Positions 18,022 through 26,692 of a stretch of 64,000 bases of DNA are shown here, piece after piece. The notes beneath the pieces were generated by a model. The model was not told the DNA's origin, searched no databases, and was given only the letters and a program-made list of their open reading frames with translations. The stretch's first letter is position 1. Every line of letters begins with the position of its first letter. Source of the stretch: Bacteroidetes bacterium UBA1935 (lineage in GTDB: Bacteria > Bacteroidota > Bacteroidia > Chitinophagales > Chitinophagaceae); NCBI GenBank assembly GCA_002337045.1, contig DDFF01000013.1, positions 1-64,000 of the forward strand, in the 5' to 3' direction. The position numbers were made by a program, and so were the translations under genes.

Positions 18022-19470
18022 TCAGTTGATAGATTCAGGTTGTTCTTTCGTTTTGCTATCAGCAATTACCAACACAGATAATGACAAGTATACCAGCGGA
18101 GCTATTTTGTCTGTTTCTAATAACTCTGAAAAAAGATTATTGACAAAGAAAATCGAAAAAGACATAGCAATAGCCAACGTGATGAGCTTATAAAATCGGT
18201 CGCTGTGCCTGTGATATATTTGTTGTGCTTTAGCAATTACCAATAATACCAAGATTGCGTATAAGAGCATACCTGGTATTCCTTGTTCTGCCAGCAGGTG
18301 CAGGTAGTAATTGTGCGTTGTAGATTTTTCATAGTTATCACTTACATATGTTCTGTAAGCAGGTATTGTGTATGGCTTGTAGTGGTAGTAAAATGCATGC
18401 GGGCCGTAACCAGTTACGGGTTTCTCCTGTGCCATTCTTATTGCTGCAATCCATCTGTATAGCCTTTCCATAGAAGACATATCCTTACCTTTCAATGTTG
18501 CCTCAAGATGCTCATCAAACTCATGGTGCATGTATGTCTGATTAAAGTCAGGTGTATGCCTAAGGAAATAATTGTCTTTGGTGAGGAAGATAAACAATGC
18601 TAATACTGCAACATAAAATGTTGGAATGATATAGTTGGCCAGTCGGTATTTAATGGCAAGAGCTACAATGCCCGCAAATGCGATTGCTCCCATAGCCGCG
18701 CGTGTATATGAGAGTGCGATTGCTAATACAAAAATCAGTGATATTAATATGGCACTGATTTTCAACCATTTTTTATCCTTGTTTATTAAAAAGATAGCAA
18801 TAAACGTAAAAGGGAAAAACATTGAAATAACCGATGCGTAATCAACGTGTTTGTAGTACCAATCGCCAACAGCAGCATCTATATAATAGAATTTGAAATC
18901 GTAGGCTGAATGGTTAAAGAGAATGATAATGATAGTAAGAAGTATTGGTAATAAAAGAGCTTGAAAGATATGTGTAACATCTTTTTTATTACGAATTATC
19001 CAAACAGGTAGTAGGTAAAAACAAAGCAGGTACCATGTTTTTGAAAGTAAAAATTTCACCGACAACAATGGCTCCTGCGAATAGATAACAGTTACTATCA
19101 ACCAAAGTAATTGTGCAACTATGCAAACACTGATGCTGTTCTTGAAGAACCACTCCGGTAAAGGATTCTTTTTATACAACAGCAATAGCAATGTGATAAT
19201 ATAGAATACCCACATGATGGGTTCTTCAGGCAAGGAAAGAGATAGTGTATTATTGCTTAGTTCTACGTGTCTTGATAAAGGAATCAACACCAGCATAATT
19301 ATATATGCTGCTTTAAAATTGTATGCCACCAGAAGGAGATAGCACAATACCACAGATGGTATTACATAAGCAACATCACCCGAGTAGCCGAATATGGATA
19401 TGCCACAAAAGAATAAAACTGCCGCAATGGGCAGCATATGCTGTAATGTCTTTTGGGCCGCAACAGGCAT
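18022..19470 (-). CDS. O-antigen ligase family (Wzy_C) membrane protein
   Basis: A 482-residue polytopic protein with about ten to twelve hydrophobic helices. A large periplasmic loop (about 320-400) contains the GYGPHAFYYHY and THNYYLHLLAEQGIPG blocks characteristic of the O-antigen ligase/polymerase Wzy_C domain (PF04932). In this family the loop carries the catalytic His and Arg that move undecaprenyl-linked polysaccharide to lipid A or another acceptor. It is 12 bp downstream of the Wzz-like gene, so the two form a polysaccharide ligation/length-control pair. Whether it is a ligase or polymerase cannot be told from sequence. Confidence 0.88.
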   Translation of the reverse strand: MPVAAQKTLQHMLPIAAVLFFCGISIFGYSGDVAYVIPSVVLCYLLLVAYNFKAAYIIMLVLIPLSRHVELSNNTLSLSLPEEPIMWVFYIITLLLLLYKKNPLPEWFFKNSISVCIVAQLLWLIVTVIYSQEPLLSVKFLLSKTWYLLCFYLLPVWIIRNKKDVTHIFQALLLPILLTIIIILFNHSAYDFKFYYIDAAVGDWYYKHVDYASVISMFFPFTFIAIFLINKDKKWLKISAILISLIFVLAIALSYTRAAMGAIAFAGIVALAIKYRLANYIIPTFYVAVLALFIFLTKDNYFLRHTPDFNQTYMHHEFDEHLEATLKGKDMSSMERLYRWIAAIRMAQEKPVTGYGPHAFYYHYKPYTIPAYRTYVSDNYEKSTTHNYYLHLLAEQGIPGMLLYAILVLLVIAKAQQIYHRHSDRFYKLITLAIAMSFSIFFVNNLFSELLETDKIAPLVYLSLSVLVIADSKTKEQPESIN

Positions 19471-19482
19471 ACGATATCAGAT

Positions 19483-20445
19483 TTATGCTTGCTTTATACG
19501 GTATTGCAGTATGGCATATATTATACCAAAGGCAGCACCCAATATCAGGCTTATTATAGAGGTTGCTACTATGCCCATGTCACTTGGCTTTAGCGGAGGC
19601 TCAGCAACTTTTATCAATTGTATTAGTGATAAATCGTCTGCTTTTTCACCGGTTACATACTGATTCAGCAATGAAATATGTTCGGCTCTGTCCGTTACTG
19701 CCTGATCTTTAATTGATTCCAGGTTTTGTATCAATTCCAGACCTTCTGCAAATTCAGGATGCCCGTTGTTTTCGATGTTGCCATTAAGCATCATGTTTTC
19801 TCTTGCAGGATTTATAATCTGGTATATCCCGTAGTATTTACGCATTCGTGCAAGTGAATCTGTTAGAAGCGCAATCGATCTATCTTCCTGAGCTATTTTA
19901 TCTTGGAGCGAATGTTGAACATCTTTACGGACACTGTTATAATTGGTACGCAAAGTATACTCCAGCAATTGCAAATACCTGTTGACTATTTTTGCAGCCA
20001 TTTCCGGGCTTTTGTCGGTATAAGATAATGATGCACTTTTTTGTGGTGTGCGCATTATTTTTACTTTCTTGGCAATCGTTTTTTTCAACAGCCTTACTTC
20101 CTTATCCGAGGTACTGTCAGCTTTATAATGCTTCATCAGGTTCAGCTCGCTAATCAGTGTGTTCTGAATAGTATCAGACTCTATAAGGGCTACCAATCTT
20201 TCAATATCATCTTCCGAACCGTAGTAATTGATATAACGCATATCCTTACTGTACAGGTAGGTTTTATCTGCATACAAGTGGTTCTTCAGAATGAAAAAAG
20301 TTTCGGCTTTGTATTCTCTTGGCTTTAACAATCTGGCTGTTAGACCCAATGCGAATGATACTAACGCGAATACAACAACAAGGCGTTTACGTTTATAAAC
20401 AATATCAATAATTTTCAATGTATCTTTTTCAGGATTAACAGGCAT
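19483..20445 (-). CDS. Wzz-family polysaccharide chain-length determinant-like protein
   Basis: A 320-residue inner-membrane protein with the two-helix Wzz topology. Helix 1 is at about 19-40 (VVVFALVSFALGLTARLL) and helix 2 at about 290-312. Between them is a long periplasmic helical coiled-coil segment, and a Pro-containing motif LKPSDMG sits just before helix 2, as in Wzz/GumC proteins. There is no fused tyrosine-kinase domain. It lies 12 bp upstream of the O-antigen ligase and probably sets polymer length for the same glycan. No glycosyltransferases of the pathway are adjacent. Confidence 0.86.
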   Translation of the reverse strand: MPVNPEKDTLKIIDIVYKRKRLVVVFALVSFALGLTARLLKPREYKAETFFILKNHLYADKTYLYSKDMRYINYYGSEDDIERLVALIESDTIQNTLISELNLMKHYKADSTSDKEVRLLKKTIAKKVKIMRTPQKSASLSYTDKSPEMAAKIVNRYLQLLEYTLRTNYNSVRKDVQHSLQDKIAQEDRSIALLTDSLARMRKYYGIYQIINPARENMMLNGNIENNGHPEFAEGLELIQNLESIKDQAVTDRAEHISLLNQYVTGEKADDLSLIQLIKVAEPPLKPSDMGIVATSIISLILGAAFGIIYAILQYRIKQA

Positions 20446-20482
20446 AATTGTATGGATAAAACGGTTGCTGAAGGATAATATT

Positions 20483-20522
20483 GTAGAACTATTGGATATT
20501 AATTAATACCCAATAGTTCTAC
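20483..20522 (-). other. Long hairpin spanning the FKBP stop codon
   Basis: A 13-pair perfect inverted repeat, GTAGAACTATTGG (20483-20495) / CCAATAGTTCTAC (20510-20522), with a 14-nt AT-rich loop that holds the stop codon (20499-20501) of the minus-strand FKBP gene. No clear U-tract follows, so it is annotated as a structure, possibly an attenuator or 3'-end stabiliser before wzz. Confidence 0.5.
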
Positions 20523-20933
20523 ATCAAAAATAAGTGTACTGTTTGCACCTATCTGTGCACTTACTTGTCTTTCGCCATATGCAAGATTTGCCGGTATGAA
20601 GAAGCGGTATTTACTGCCTACACTCATCAACTGCAACCCTTCAGTCCATCCTTTTATAACCATGTTTAGCGGAAAGCTTGCAGGCTTGCCACGTTGTACA
20701 GAGCTATCGAATACCGTACCATCAATCAGTGTGCCGTGGTAGTGGCATGTAACGGTATTGAAAGCTGTAGGTTTTGGACCTTCGGCATCTTTCAGTATTT
20801 CATATTGTAGTCCGCTTGGCAAGGCAGTTACACCTTCGCGTTGTTTGTTTGCATTCAGGAAATCTTCACCTGCTTTCAGGTTGGCAGCTGCCTGTTCTGC
20901 TTTTTTCTTAAATAACATATCTGCTATACCCAT
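20499..20933 (-). CDS. FKBP-type peptidyl-prolyl cis-trans isomerase (cytoplasmic)
   Basis: A 144-residue prolyl isomerase with no signal peptide. After a charged helical N-terminus (1-40) comes one FKBP domain (about 40-143) with the active-site residues of the family: HYHGTLIDGTVFDSS (Tyr, Phe, Asp), VIKGWTEGLQLM (Ile and Trp), LAYGER and LIFDVELLGI. It differs from the three envelope FKBPs at 23.8-26.7 kb, which have an extra degenerate domain. It is on the same strand as the YfcE-like gene, 35 bp downstream of it. A long hairpin follows the stop. Confidence 0.94.
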   Translation of the reverse strand: MGIADMLFKKKAEQAAANLKAGEDFLNANKQREGVTALPSGLQYEILKDAEGPKPTAFNTVTCHYHGTLIDGTVFDSSVQRGKPASFPLNMVIKGWTEGLQLMSVGSKYRFFIPANLAYGERQVSAQIGANSTLIFDVELLGIN

Positions 20934-20968
20934 AATCTGAATAATTAAGTCAGCGAAGATAGGTCATT

Positions 20969-21463
20969 TCAACGTTTACCAAGCTCTATCACCTCGCACT
21001 GTTTCATGTCTTTACCATCTATTACAAAGCGTATCAGTGTACGTACCTTATGCCAACCATGCTTACCTGCAGCACCCGGGTTCATGTGCAGGCAGTTTAT
21101 TTTATCATCGTAGATTACTTTGAGGATATGGGAGTGGCCACTAATGAATAGCTGTGGCTGGTATTCCTGCAAATGTTGTTTGGCAAGCGGGCTGTATCTG
21201 CCGGGGTATCCACCTATATGTATCATCAGCGCTTTCACTTCTTCGCATTGCCATTTCAATACTTCAGGGTATTCCGGCCTTATTTCATGCCCGTCAATAT
21301 TGCCATATACACCTTTCAGCGGCTTAAAGGCTTTCAGTTTTTCTACTACATCGGTATTGCCAAAGTCGCCCGCATGCCATATCTCATCGCATTGTTCAAA
21401 ATGTTTAAACACCGCATCGTCCAGCCAGCCATGTGTGTCAGATATCAGACCTATCCTTGTCAT
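20969..21463 (-). CDS. YfcE/MJ0936-family metallophosphoesterase
   Basis: A 164-residue calcineurin-like phosphodiesterase. The di-metal motifs are all present: LISDTHG (5-11), AGDFGN (about 32-37), GNID (about 56-59) and GHSH (about 112-115), with a later HMNPGA block. Size and motif spacing match YfcE-type proteins, which hydrolyse simple phosphodiesters in vitro. It is cytoplasmic. It lies between the GNAT gene, whose terminator at 21515-21537 separates the two, and the FKBP gene. Confidence 0.92.
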   Translation of the reverse strand: MTRIGLISDTHGWLDDAVFKHFEQCDEIWHAGDFGNTDVVEKLKAFKPLKGVYGNIDGHEIRPEYPEVLKWQCEEVKALMIHIGGYPGRYSPLAKQHLQEYQPQLFISGHSHILKVIYDDKINCLHMNPGAAGKHGWHKVRTLIRFVIDGKDMKQCEVIELGKR

Positions 21464-21514
21464 GCTGTAATAATACTAAATAGCTTATTACGTTGATGAG
21501 TATCTAAATAAAAA

Positions 21515-21537
21515 AGAGCCCTCAATTTGAGGGCTCT
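21515..21537 (-). terminator. Rho-independent terminator of the GNAT gene
   Basis: A 10-pair perfect stem (AGAGCCCTCA / TGAGGGCTCT) with a 3-nt loop. Read on the minus strand it is followed by TTTTTTATTT. It lies 11 bp after the stop of the GNAT gene. Confidence 0.85.
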
Positions 21538-21548
21538 AAAATTTCAGA

Positions 21549-22067
21549 TTAGTTGTCACGAAATCGTCCGTAATAATTCAAGTCTATCAGATTGCCATTG
21601 TCAATCCTGAATTCCTTTTTCAGGACACCTTCCAGCTCAAAACCATTCTTGATGGCAACCTTATTGCTGGCGGTATTTTCAGGATCAACGCGGCAGTACA
21701 CTTTATTCAGCCCCAAGTCATTGAATGCTGTCTGAAGTGCTTGCTTTACTGCTATACTCGTGTGCCCTTTGCCTTCTTCATTTTTGTCTATGAAGTATGC
21801 AATCTCGCACTTAGATGTCTTGGCATCTATGTTTTTCAGGAAGATGAGCCCTATCAGGTTGTTTTGCTCATTGTTGATTGTCATTACAAACAACTCTTTC
21901 TTACCCGCCAGAATACTATACATTTTAATAGAATCTGCGGCTATTTCAGGTGTTGCTGCTTTTTCAATGGTAATCGGAAAATAGTCTACTAATCTCTCTT
22001 TGTTGTTTTGTACTAACTGATGAAAGTGTTCTCTATCCTCCATGCTTATTGGACGGATGGTAATCAT
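21549..22067 (-). CDS. GNAT acetyltransferase (RimJ/RimL-like)
   Basis: A 172-residue GNAT-fold protein. It begins with the beta-1 region TIRPISMEDREHF and continues to a segment matching the acetyl-CoA pyrophosphate loop (DKNEEGKGHTSIAVKQAL, about 97-114), then the NKVYCRVDPENTASNKVAIKNG block (in two parts) that is typical of RimJ/RimL and SpeG relatives. I chose ATG 22067; a TTG at 22112 would add 15 residues. Likely it acetylates a ribosomal-protein N-terminus or a small amine, but the acceptor is not determined. It has its own terminators on both sides, so it is monocistronic. Confidence 0.87.
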   Translation of the reverse strand: MITIRPISMEDREHFHQLVQNNKERLVDYFPITIEKAATPEIAADSIKMYSILAGKKELFVMTINNEQNNLIGLIFLKNIDAKTSKCEIAYFIDKNEEGKGHTSIAVKQALQTAFNDLGLNKVYCRVDPENTASNKVAIKNGFELEGVLKKEFRIDNGNLIDLNYYGRFRDN

Positions 22068-22165
22068 AACCGGCTGTTTTAGTGTTTGAAATAAATCCCT
22101 TATACTTTGCAAAATAGAAAATAATGCTAATATATCAAATCACGAACAACGTTTAAATGAAATAC

Positions 22166-22198
22166 AAAAGGCAGTCTGTTTAACACAGACTGCCTTTT
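22166..22198 (-). terminator. Terminator of ndk (bidirectional form)
   Basis: A 14-pair perfect stem (AAAAGGCAGTCTGT, 22166-22179 / ACAGACTGCCTTTT, 22185-22198) with a 5-nt loop. The arms supply A- and T-runs in both directions. It lies 24 bp after the ndk stop. Confidence 0.88.
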
Positions 22199-22221
22199 AC
22201 GTATAAAGTTTAATATGGAAA

Positions 22222-22638
22222 TTAGAAACGTTCCAAACCGTTGAAAAAGAAGTTGCCTTCGATTGTAGCATTCTCATCGCTGTCAGAACCGTGAACAGCG
22301 TTTTCGCCTATTGAAGTAGCATATTTTTTACGGATAGTACCTTCTTCAGCATTTGCAGGGTTGGTAGCACCAATCAGCGTACGGAAGTCAGCAACTGCGT
22401 TGTCTTTTTCCAGAATAGCTGCTACGATAGGGCCGCTGCTCATAAATTCGCACAATTCACCATAAAAAGGACGCTCTTTGTGCACTTCGTAGAATTTGCC
22501 TGCAGTGTCCATTGTCAGGTGTGTGTATTTCATGGCTACGATACGGAAACCCGCAGCGTTAATCATTTGAAGGATGTTGCCGATGTTGCCTGCTTTTACT
22601 GCGTCAGGCTTAATCATTGTAAATGTACGGTTAGACAT
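22222..22638 (-). CDS. ndk: Nucleoside diphosphate kinase
   Basis: A 138-residue enzyme that transfers the gamma-phosphate of ATP to nucleoside diphosphates. It starts RTFTMIKPDAV as usual and has the catalytic His116 in NAVHGSDSDENA. Length and all conserved blocks are normal. It is divergent from the NrnA-like gene. A perfect -7 box (TACCTTTG on the minus strand, 22670-22677) precedes it by 31 bp, and a strong hairpin terminator follows. Confidence 0.97.
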   Translation of the reverse strand: MSNRTFTMIKPDAVKAGNIGNILQMINAAGFRIVAMKYTHLTMDTAGKFYEVHKERPFYGELCEFMSSGPIVAAILEKDNAVADFRTLIGATNPANAEEGTIRKKYATSIGENAVHGSDSDENATIEGNFFFNGLERF

Positions 22639-22669
22639 ATGAATAAGATATATATTGTATTTGACGGCG

Positions 22670-22677
22670 CAAAGGTA
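22670..22677 (-). promoter_or_regulatory. Bacteroidetes -7 promoter box of ndk (TACCTTTG)
   Basis: Exact TAnnTTTG match on the minus strand, 31 bp upstream of the ndk ATG. Candidate -33 TTTG tetramers exist upstream but not at the preferred 19-20 bp spacing. Confidence 0.5.
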
Positions 22678-22812
22678 GGAGTTTTACGGCTTCAAAATCT
22701 CAAAACTGTAAATGATTTTTTCTGTTTAAGTGTATTTTAACAAGCTATGGTGTAAATTGCATCCTTTATTAAAAACTAAGGATACGCAAGGGGGATATAC
22801 CTGCACTACGCA

Positions 22813-23811
22813 ATGCTACCAATTCAAGATTTACAGCCTTTACTGCAAACACCTAAAAAGATATTTATTACTACTCACCATAAACCGGATGGCGACGCTA
22901 TTGGTAGTATGATGGGCTTGTATCACTATCTGGTGAAAAAAGGCCATGCTGTAACGCCGGTAGCACCCAGCGAAATTCCCGATTTTCTGATGTGGATTCC
23001 GGGCATTGAGCATGCGTTGAATTATGAGGCTGAAAGCAAACGTGCTGAAACTGCACTGGCTGAAGCTGAAATTGTGTATTGTCTGGACTTTAACGATTAC
23101 AGCCGTACAAAATATATGACCGAGTCTTTGGCCAAAGCCAAAGCGCCTAAGGTGTTAATAGACCATCACCTGATGCCCAAGCCTGTGTGGAATTATGGTG
23201 TGAGCATGCCTGCCAAAAGCAGTACCTGCGAGATGGTGTATGACTATATCAACCTCTGTGGTGATAATGATTTAATAGACCTGAATATAGCTTCTTGTCT
23301 GTACACAGGTGTTATGACAGATACAGGTTCTTTCCGTTTCCCCGTTACTACTGCCAGCGTACACGAGATGGTGGCCGATTTTATGCGTAAGGGCCTCAAT
23401 CATAGTCCTATTCATGAGGCGGTTTACGACTCTTGGGGGGTAAAACGCATGCAGTTTTTGGGCTATGTATTATTGGAACGCATGGAGATTTTTCCAAAAT
23501 ACAATGCAGGGCTTATCTGTCTTTCCAAGAAAGACCTGAAACTGTTTGATGTAAATACAGGCGATACCGAGGGCTTGGTAAACTATCCGCTTAGTATAGG
23601 CTCAGTAAAATTTGCCACAATGATAACAGAGAGGGGAGATGAGGTAAAGCTATCTTTCCGCAGCAAGGGAAACTTTGATGTTAGTACATTGGCACGCACT
23701 TATTTCAATGGCGGGGGCCACTTTAATGCCTCAGGAGGCACCTCAAAATCAAGTTTTGAAGAAACAATTACATACTTTAAGGAAATTTTATCCGATATTC
23801 ACCCACGTTAA
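22813..23811 (+). CDS. DHH-family phosphoesterase (NrnA-like oligoribonuclease/pAp phosphatase)
   Basis: A 332-residue cytoplasmic phosphoesterase. DHH-subfamily motifs are visible: HHKPDGDAIGS (about 22-32), CLDFNDYS, the DHH of VLIDHHLMP (about 117-119) and MTDTGSFRFP. The C-terminal DHHA1 domain shows the nucleic-acid-binding GGGHFNASGG signature. Together these define NrnA-type enzymes that degrade nanoRNA and dephosphorylate pAp. Its stop lies 12 bp before the first FKBP lipoprotein, so it probably heads an operon with the FKBP trio and the M1 peptidase. Confidence 0.93.
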   Translation: MLPIQDLQPLLQTPKKIFITTHHKPDGDAIGSMMGLYHYLVKKGHAVTPVAPSEIPDFLMWIPGIEHALNYEAESKRAETALAEAEIVYCLDFNDYSRTKYMTESLAKAKAPKVLIDHHLMPKPVWNYGVSMPAKSSTCEMVYDYINLCGDNDLIDLNIASCLYTGVMTDTGSFRFPVTTASVHEMVADFMRKGLNHSPIHEAVYDSWGVKRMQFLGYVLLERMEIFPKYNAGLICLSKKDLKLFDVNTGDTEGLVNYPLSIGSVKFATMITERGDEVKLSFRSKGNFDVSTLARTYFNGGGHFNASGGTSKSSFEETITYFKEILSDIHPR

Positions 23812-23823
23812 TTTTTAAAATCA

Positions 23824-24738
23824 ATGATAAAGCGTTTAGTACCAGCAGTATTAGGTCTGGCAGCAATTAGTGTTACATCTTGCAATAACAACGATTTCAA
23901 GAAAACAAAAGACGGTCTGGAATACCGTATCATTACAGACAAGAGCGATGGTAAAAACCTTGCGGATGGCGACATGGCAAGCGTTAAAATCCGTATCTAT
24001 TACAACGAAAAAGACAAAAAAGATACGCTGATTGCAGACTATGTTCAGATGAATGGTGGTCAGCCTATCGAAATACCTGTTAATGTTCCACTGCAATTCA
24101 AGAGCGATTGGCCTTCAGGTCTTAAACTGTTGAGCAAAGGGGATAGCGCTATCTTCCGCACACCGGTAGATACTATCATGAAAATGGCTCCTCAGGGACA
24201 ATTACCTCCGTTCATGAAGAAAGGTGGCTACATACTTTATTCTGTAGTGGTAGTTTCTGTAAAATCTGCTGCAGAAGTTACTAAGCAACAAGAGCAAATG
24301 CAACAACAGCAGATGCAGTCTTCTGCCTCTCAAATGGCTACGGACGACAAATTGCTACAAGACTATTTTACTGCTAACAATCTGAAACCAACTAAAACAG
24401 CCAGCGGCCTGTATTATATAATAGAAAAAGAAGGTACAGGTAATACTGCTCAGAAAGGCCAGACAGTTACAGTAAACTATACCGGTAAATTGTTGAACGG
24501 TACAGCTTTCGATTCAAACACAGACCCGGCCTTCCAACACGTAGAGCCATTGACTGTACAAGTAGGTGCAGGACAAGTAATACCAGGCTGGGAAGAAGGT
24601 ATGACGCTGTTGAAAAAAGGTAGCAAAGCAAAACTTTTCATTCCTTCTCCTTTGGCATATGGCCCTCAGGAACGTGGTGAAAAACTGCCTGCAAACTCTG
24701 TACTGGTATTTGATATAGATGTTACAGATATCAAATAA
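23824..24738 (+). CDS. FKBP-type prolyl isomerase lipoprotein, copy 1
   Basis: A 304-residue envelope prolyl isomerase. The lipoprotein signal ends at SVTSC (Cys20). Residues about 28-145 form an N-terminal FKBP-like domain that has lost the catalytic residues. A Gln/Met-rich linker follows (about 155-175), then a full C-terminal FKBP domain (about 180-304) with VNYTGKLLNGTAFDS, VIPGWEEG, PLAYG and LVFDID. It is the first of three adjacent paralogues (23824-26690) of identical design. It should act as a folding catalyst or chaperone for secreted or outer-membrane proteins. Confidence 0.94.
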   Translation: MIKRLVPAVLGLAAISVTSCNNNDFKKTKDGLEYRIITDKSDGKNLADGDMASVKIRIYYNEKDKKDTLIADYVQMNGGQPIEIPVNVPLQFKSDWPSGLKLLSKGDSAIFRTPVDTIMKMAPQGQLPPFMKKGGYILYSVVVVSVKSAAEVTKQQEQMQQQQMQSSASQMATDDKLLQDYFTANNLKPTKTASGLYYIIEKEGTGNTAQKGQTVTVNYTGKLLNGTAFDSNTDPAFQHVEPLTVQVGAGQVIPGWEEGMTLLKKGSKAKLFIPSPLAYGPQERGEKLPANSVLVFDIDVTDIK

Positions 24739-24775
24739 ACAATCAATCTATTCTCAATCTTAATAACAACACAGA

Positions 24776-25672
24776 GTGAAACAAACGCTAAGTATTCTTA
24801 TGGTAGCCGGCCTGTATCTTTTATCAGGATGTACAGGCTCAAAGAAAGCATCCAAAGGCAATGCCAATGCTTTCAAAAAAACGCAAAGTGGTATTGAATA
24901 TAAAATGTACCGCGATAATAAAGCGACACCGCTAGCCAAAGAAGGCGATCTTGTTGACATTCATATACATACTAAGTATAACGATAGCCTGATTTTTGAT
25001 TCAAGGACGAATAACAATAACAAACCTGTTTCCTTGCCGCTAAACAAAGCACGCTTCAATGGCGATCTGGCCGAAGTATTGTCTATGATGAGTGCAGGAG
25101 ATAGTATGGTTGCCATGGTGTCTGTAGATTCACTGATTGCTGCAAAACAAAAAACACAACCTTGGATGAAACCTGGTAGTAAAATCACCTATGTTATCTC
25201 GATGATATCTGTTAAAACACAAGAACAGATAAATAAAGAGAAAAACATGGCCAGCAGCGAGCAAATGGCTATTGACGAAAAACTGATTCTGAAGTATCTG
25301 GCCGACAACAAAATTGTTGGTGCCAAGAAAACAGCTTCAGGTCTTTATTACATCATGCGCCAGCCGGGTAAAGGTGAAAATGCAAAAGCAGGACAAACTG
25401 TATATGTAAACTATACAGGCCGTACATTGGATGGTAATGCATTCGATTCGAGTGTAGATCCTAAGTTCAATCACGTAGAGCCATTATCATTCTTATTGGG
25501 TCGTGGTAATGTAATACAAGGTTGGGATGAAGGTATAGCGTTGTTGAATAAAGGAGGTAAAGCTACATTGTACATACCATCGCCACTTGCATATGGGAAA
25601 AACAGTCCTACAGCTGCAATTCCTCCAAACTCTGTTTTGATATTTGATGTTGAATTGATTGATGCTAAATAA
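24776..25672 (+). CDS. FKBP-type prolyl isomerase lipoprotein, copy 2
   Basis: A 298-residue paralogue of the preceding gene. The start is GTG 24776, which places a lysine before the signal helix; the lipobox is LLSGC (Cys19). The N-terminal degenerate FKBP-like domain (about 34-150) here still keeps an IFDS motif (DSLIFDSRT), so it is the least decayed of the three. The C-terminal FKBP domain (about 180-298) has VNYTGRTLDGNAFDSS, VIQGWDEG, PLAYGKN and LIFDVEL. The gap to copy 1 is 37 bp and to copy 3 is 22 bp, which fits an operon formed by tandem duplication. Confidence 0.93.
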   Translation: MKQTLSILMVAGLYLLSGCTGSKKASKGNANAFKKTQSGIEYKMYRDNKATPLAKEGDLVDIHIHTKYNDSLIFDSRTNNNNKPVSLPLNKARFNGDLAEVLSMMSAGDSMVAMVSVDSLIAAKQKTQPWMKPGSKITYVISMISVKTQEQINKEKNMASSEQMAIDEKLILKYLADNKIVGAKKTASGLYYIMRQPGKGENAKAGQTVYVNYTGRTLDGNAFDSSVDPKFNHVEPLSFLLGRGNVIQGWDEGIALLNKGGKATLYIPSPLAYGKNSPTAAIPPNSVLIFDVELIDAK

Positions 25673-25694
25673 TTTAAATACCTAAGTATAAAAG

Positions 25695-26690
25695 ATGAAA
25701 AAGAATTTAACTGTCCTGACAATTGCTGCGGTATCTGCATTCAGCGCATCTGCTCAATCAGGCAAAAAAACTACTACTAAGGAAACAAAAGAAACCAAAG
25801 CCGTTAGTAAGTCTGAAACTACCCGCAAAGACGATGGTTTCCTTAAAACACCTAATGGTCTTGAGTATAAAATAATAGTAGATGCACCGGGTACACAAAA
25901 CCCTAAAGTAGGCGATTATATATCTGCCCACCTGCAGCTTATAGTAGATGATAGTGTTCATTTCAGTACAAGGCAAGTAATGAACAATGCACCTGCAGAA
26001 GTGCAGATGGCCTCTACACCTAGTAAAGGAGATATCATGGAAGGTTTTACTTACATGACACCGGGCGATAGTGCTATCTTCCGTTATTCAGTAGACTCTT
26101 TGCTTACTATACCAGGTATAACACCTGCGCCTTGGATGAAGAAAGGCGAGGGACAGATGATATATTATCGTGTTGTGTTGGCAGGTGTTAAGTCTTCTGA
26201 GCAAAAGCAAAAAGAGGCTTCAGAAGCTGCTGCTAAACAAAAAGATATCGATGATAAATTGTTGCAGGACTATTTCAAAGCCAATAACATCAAAGCAACG
26301 AAAACAGCATCAGGTCTTTACTATACAGTGAGCAAAATGGGGACTGGCATAGTTGCACAACCCGGCGATAAAGTAAGTGTAAACTACACAGGTAAAACAT
26401 TGGAAGGTAAAGCTTTTGATTCTAATGTTGATCCTCAGTTCCAACACGTACAACCGTTTGAGTTTACAGTTGGCCAAGGCATGGTTATCAAAGGATGGGA
26501 TGAAGGTTTTACAATCTTCAAAAAGGGTTCTAAAGGAACACTTTATATACCTTCTCCTTTGGCATATGGCCAAAATAGCCCTGACCCAAGCCGTATTCCT
26601 GTAAATGGTATACTGATATTTGATGTAGAATTGCTGGACGTTATTCAGTCAGATCTGCACAAACAAGCTACACCAACAAAAGGTAAATAA
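25695..26690 (+). CDS. FKBP-type prolyl isomerase, copy 3 (periplasmic)
   Basis: A 331-residue third paralogue. It has a cleavable signal peptide ending SAFSASAQ instead of a lipobox, so it should be soluble in the periplasm while copies 1 and 2 are lipid-anchored. A Lys/Thr/Glu-rich linker (about 22-50) precedes the degenerate N-terminal FKBP-like domain (about 52-170). The C-terminal FKBP domain (about 205-320) is intact: VNYTGKTLEGKAFDS, VIKGWDEG, PLAYGQ and LIFDVELL. A short polar tail ends the protein. The M1 peptidase starts 2 bp after the stop, indicating co-transcription. Confidence 0.93.
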   Translation: MKKNLTVLTIAAVSAFSASAQSGKKTTTKETKETKAVSKSETTRKDDGFLKTPNGLEYKIIVDAPGTQNPKVGDYISAHLQLIVDDSVHFSTRQVMNNAPAEVQMASTPSKGDIMEGFTYMTPGDSAIFRYSVDSLLTIPGITPAPWMKKGEGQMIYYRVVLAGVKSSEQKQKEASEAAAKQKDIDDKLLQDYFKANNIKATKTASGLYYTVSKMGTGIVAQPGDKVSVNYTGKTLEGKAFDSNVDPQFQHVQPFEFTVGQGMVIKGWDEGFTIFKKGSKGTLYIPSPLAYGQNSPDPSRIPVNGILIFDVELLDVIQSDLHKQATPTKGK

Positions 26691-26692
26691 GC

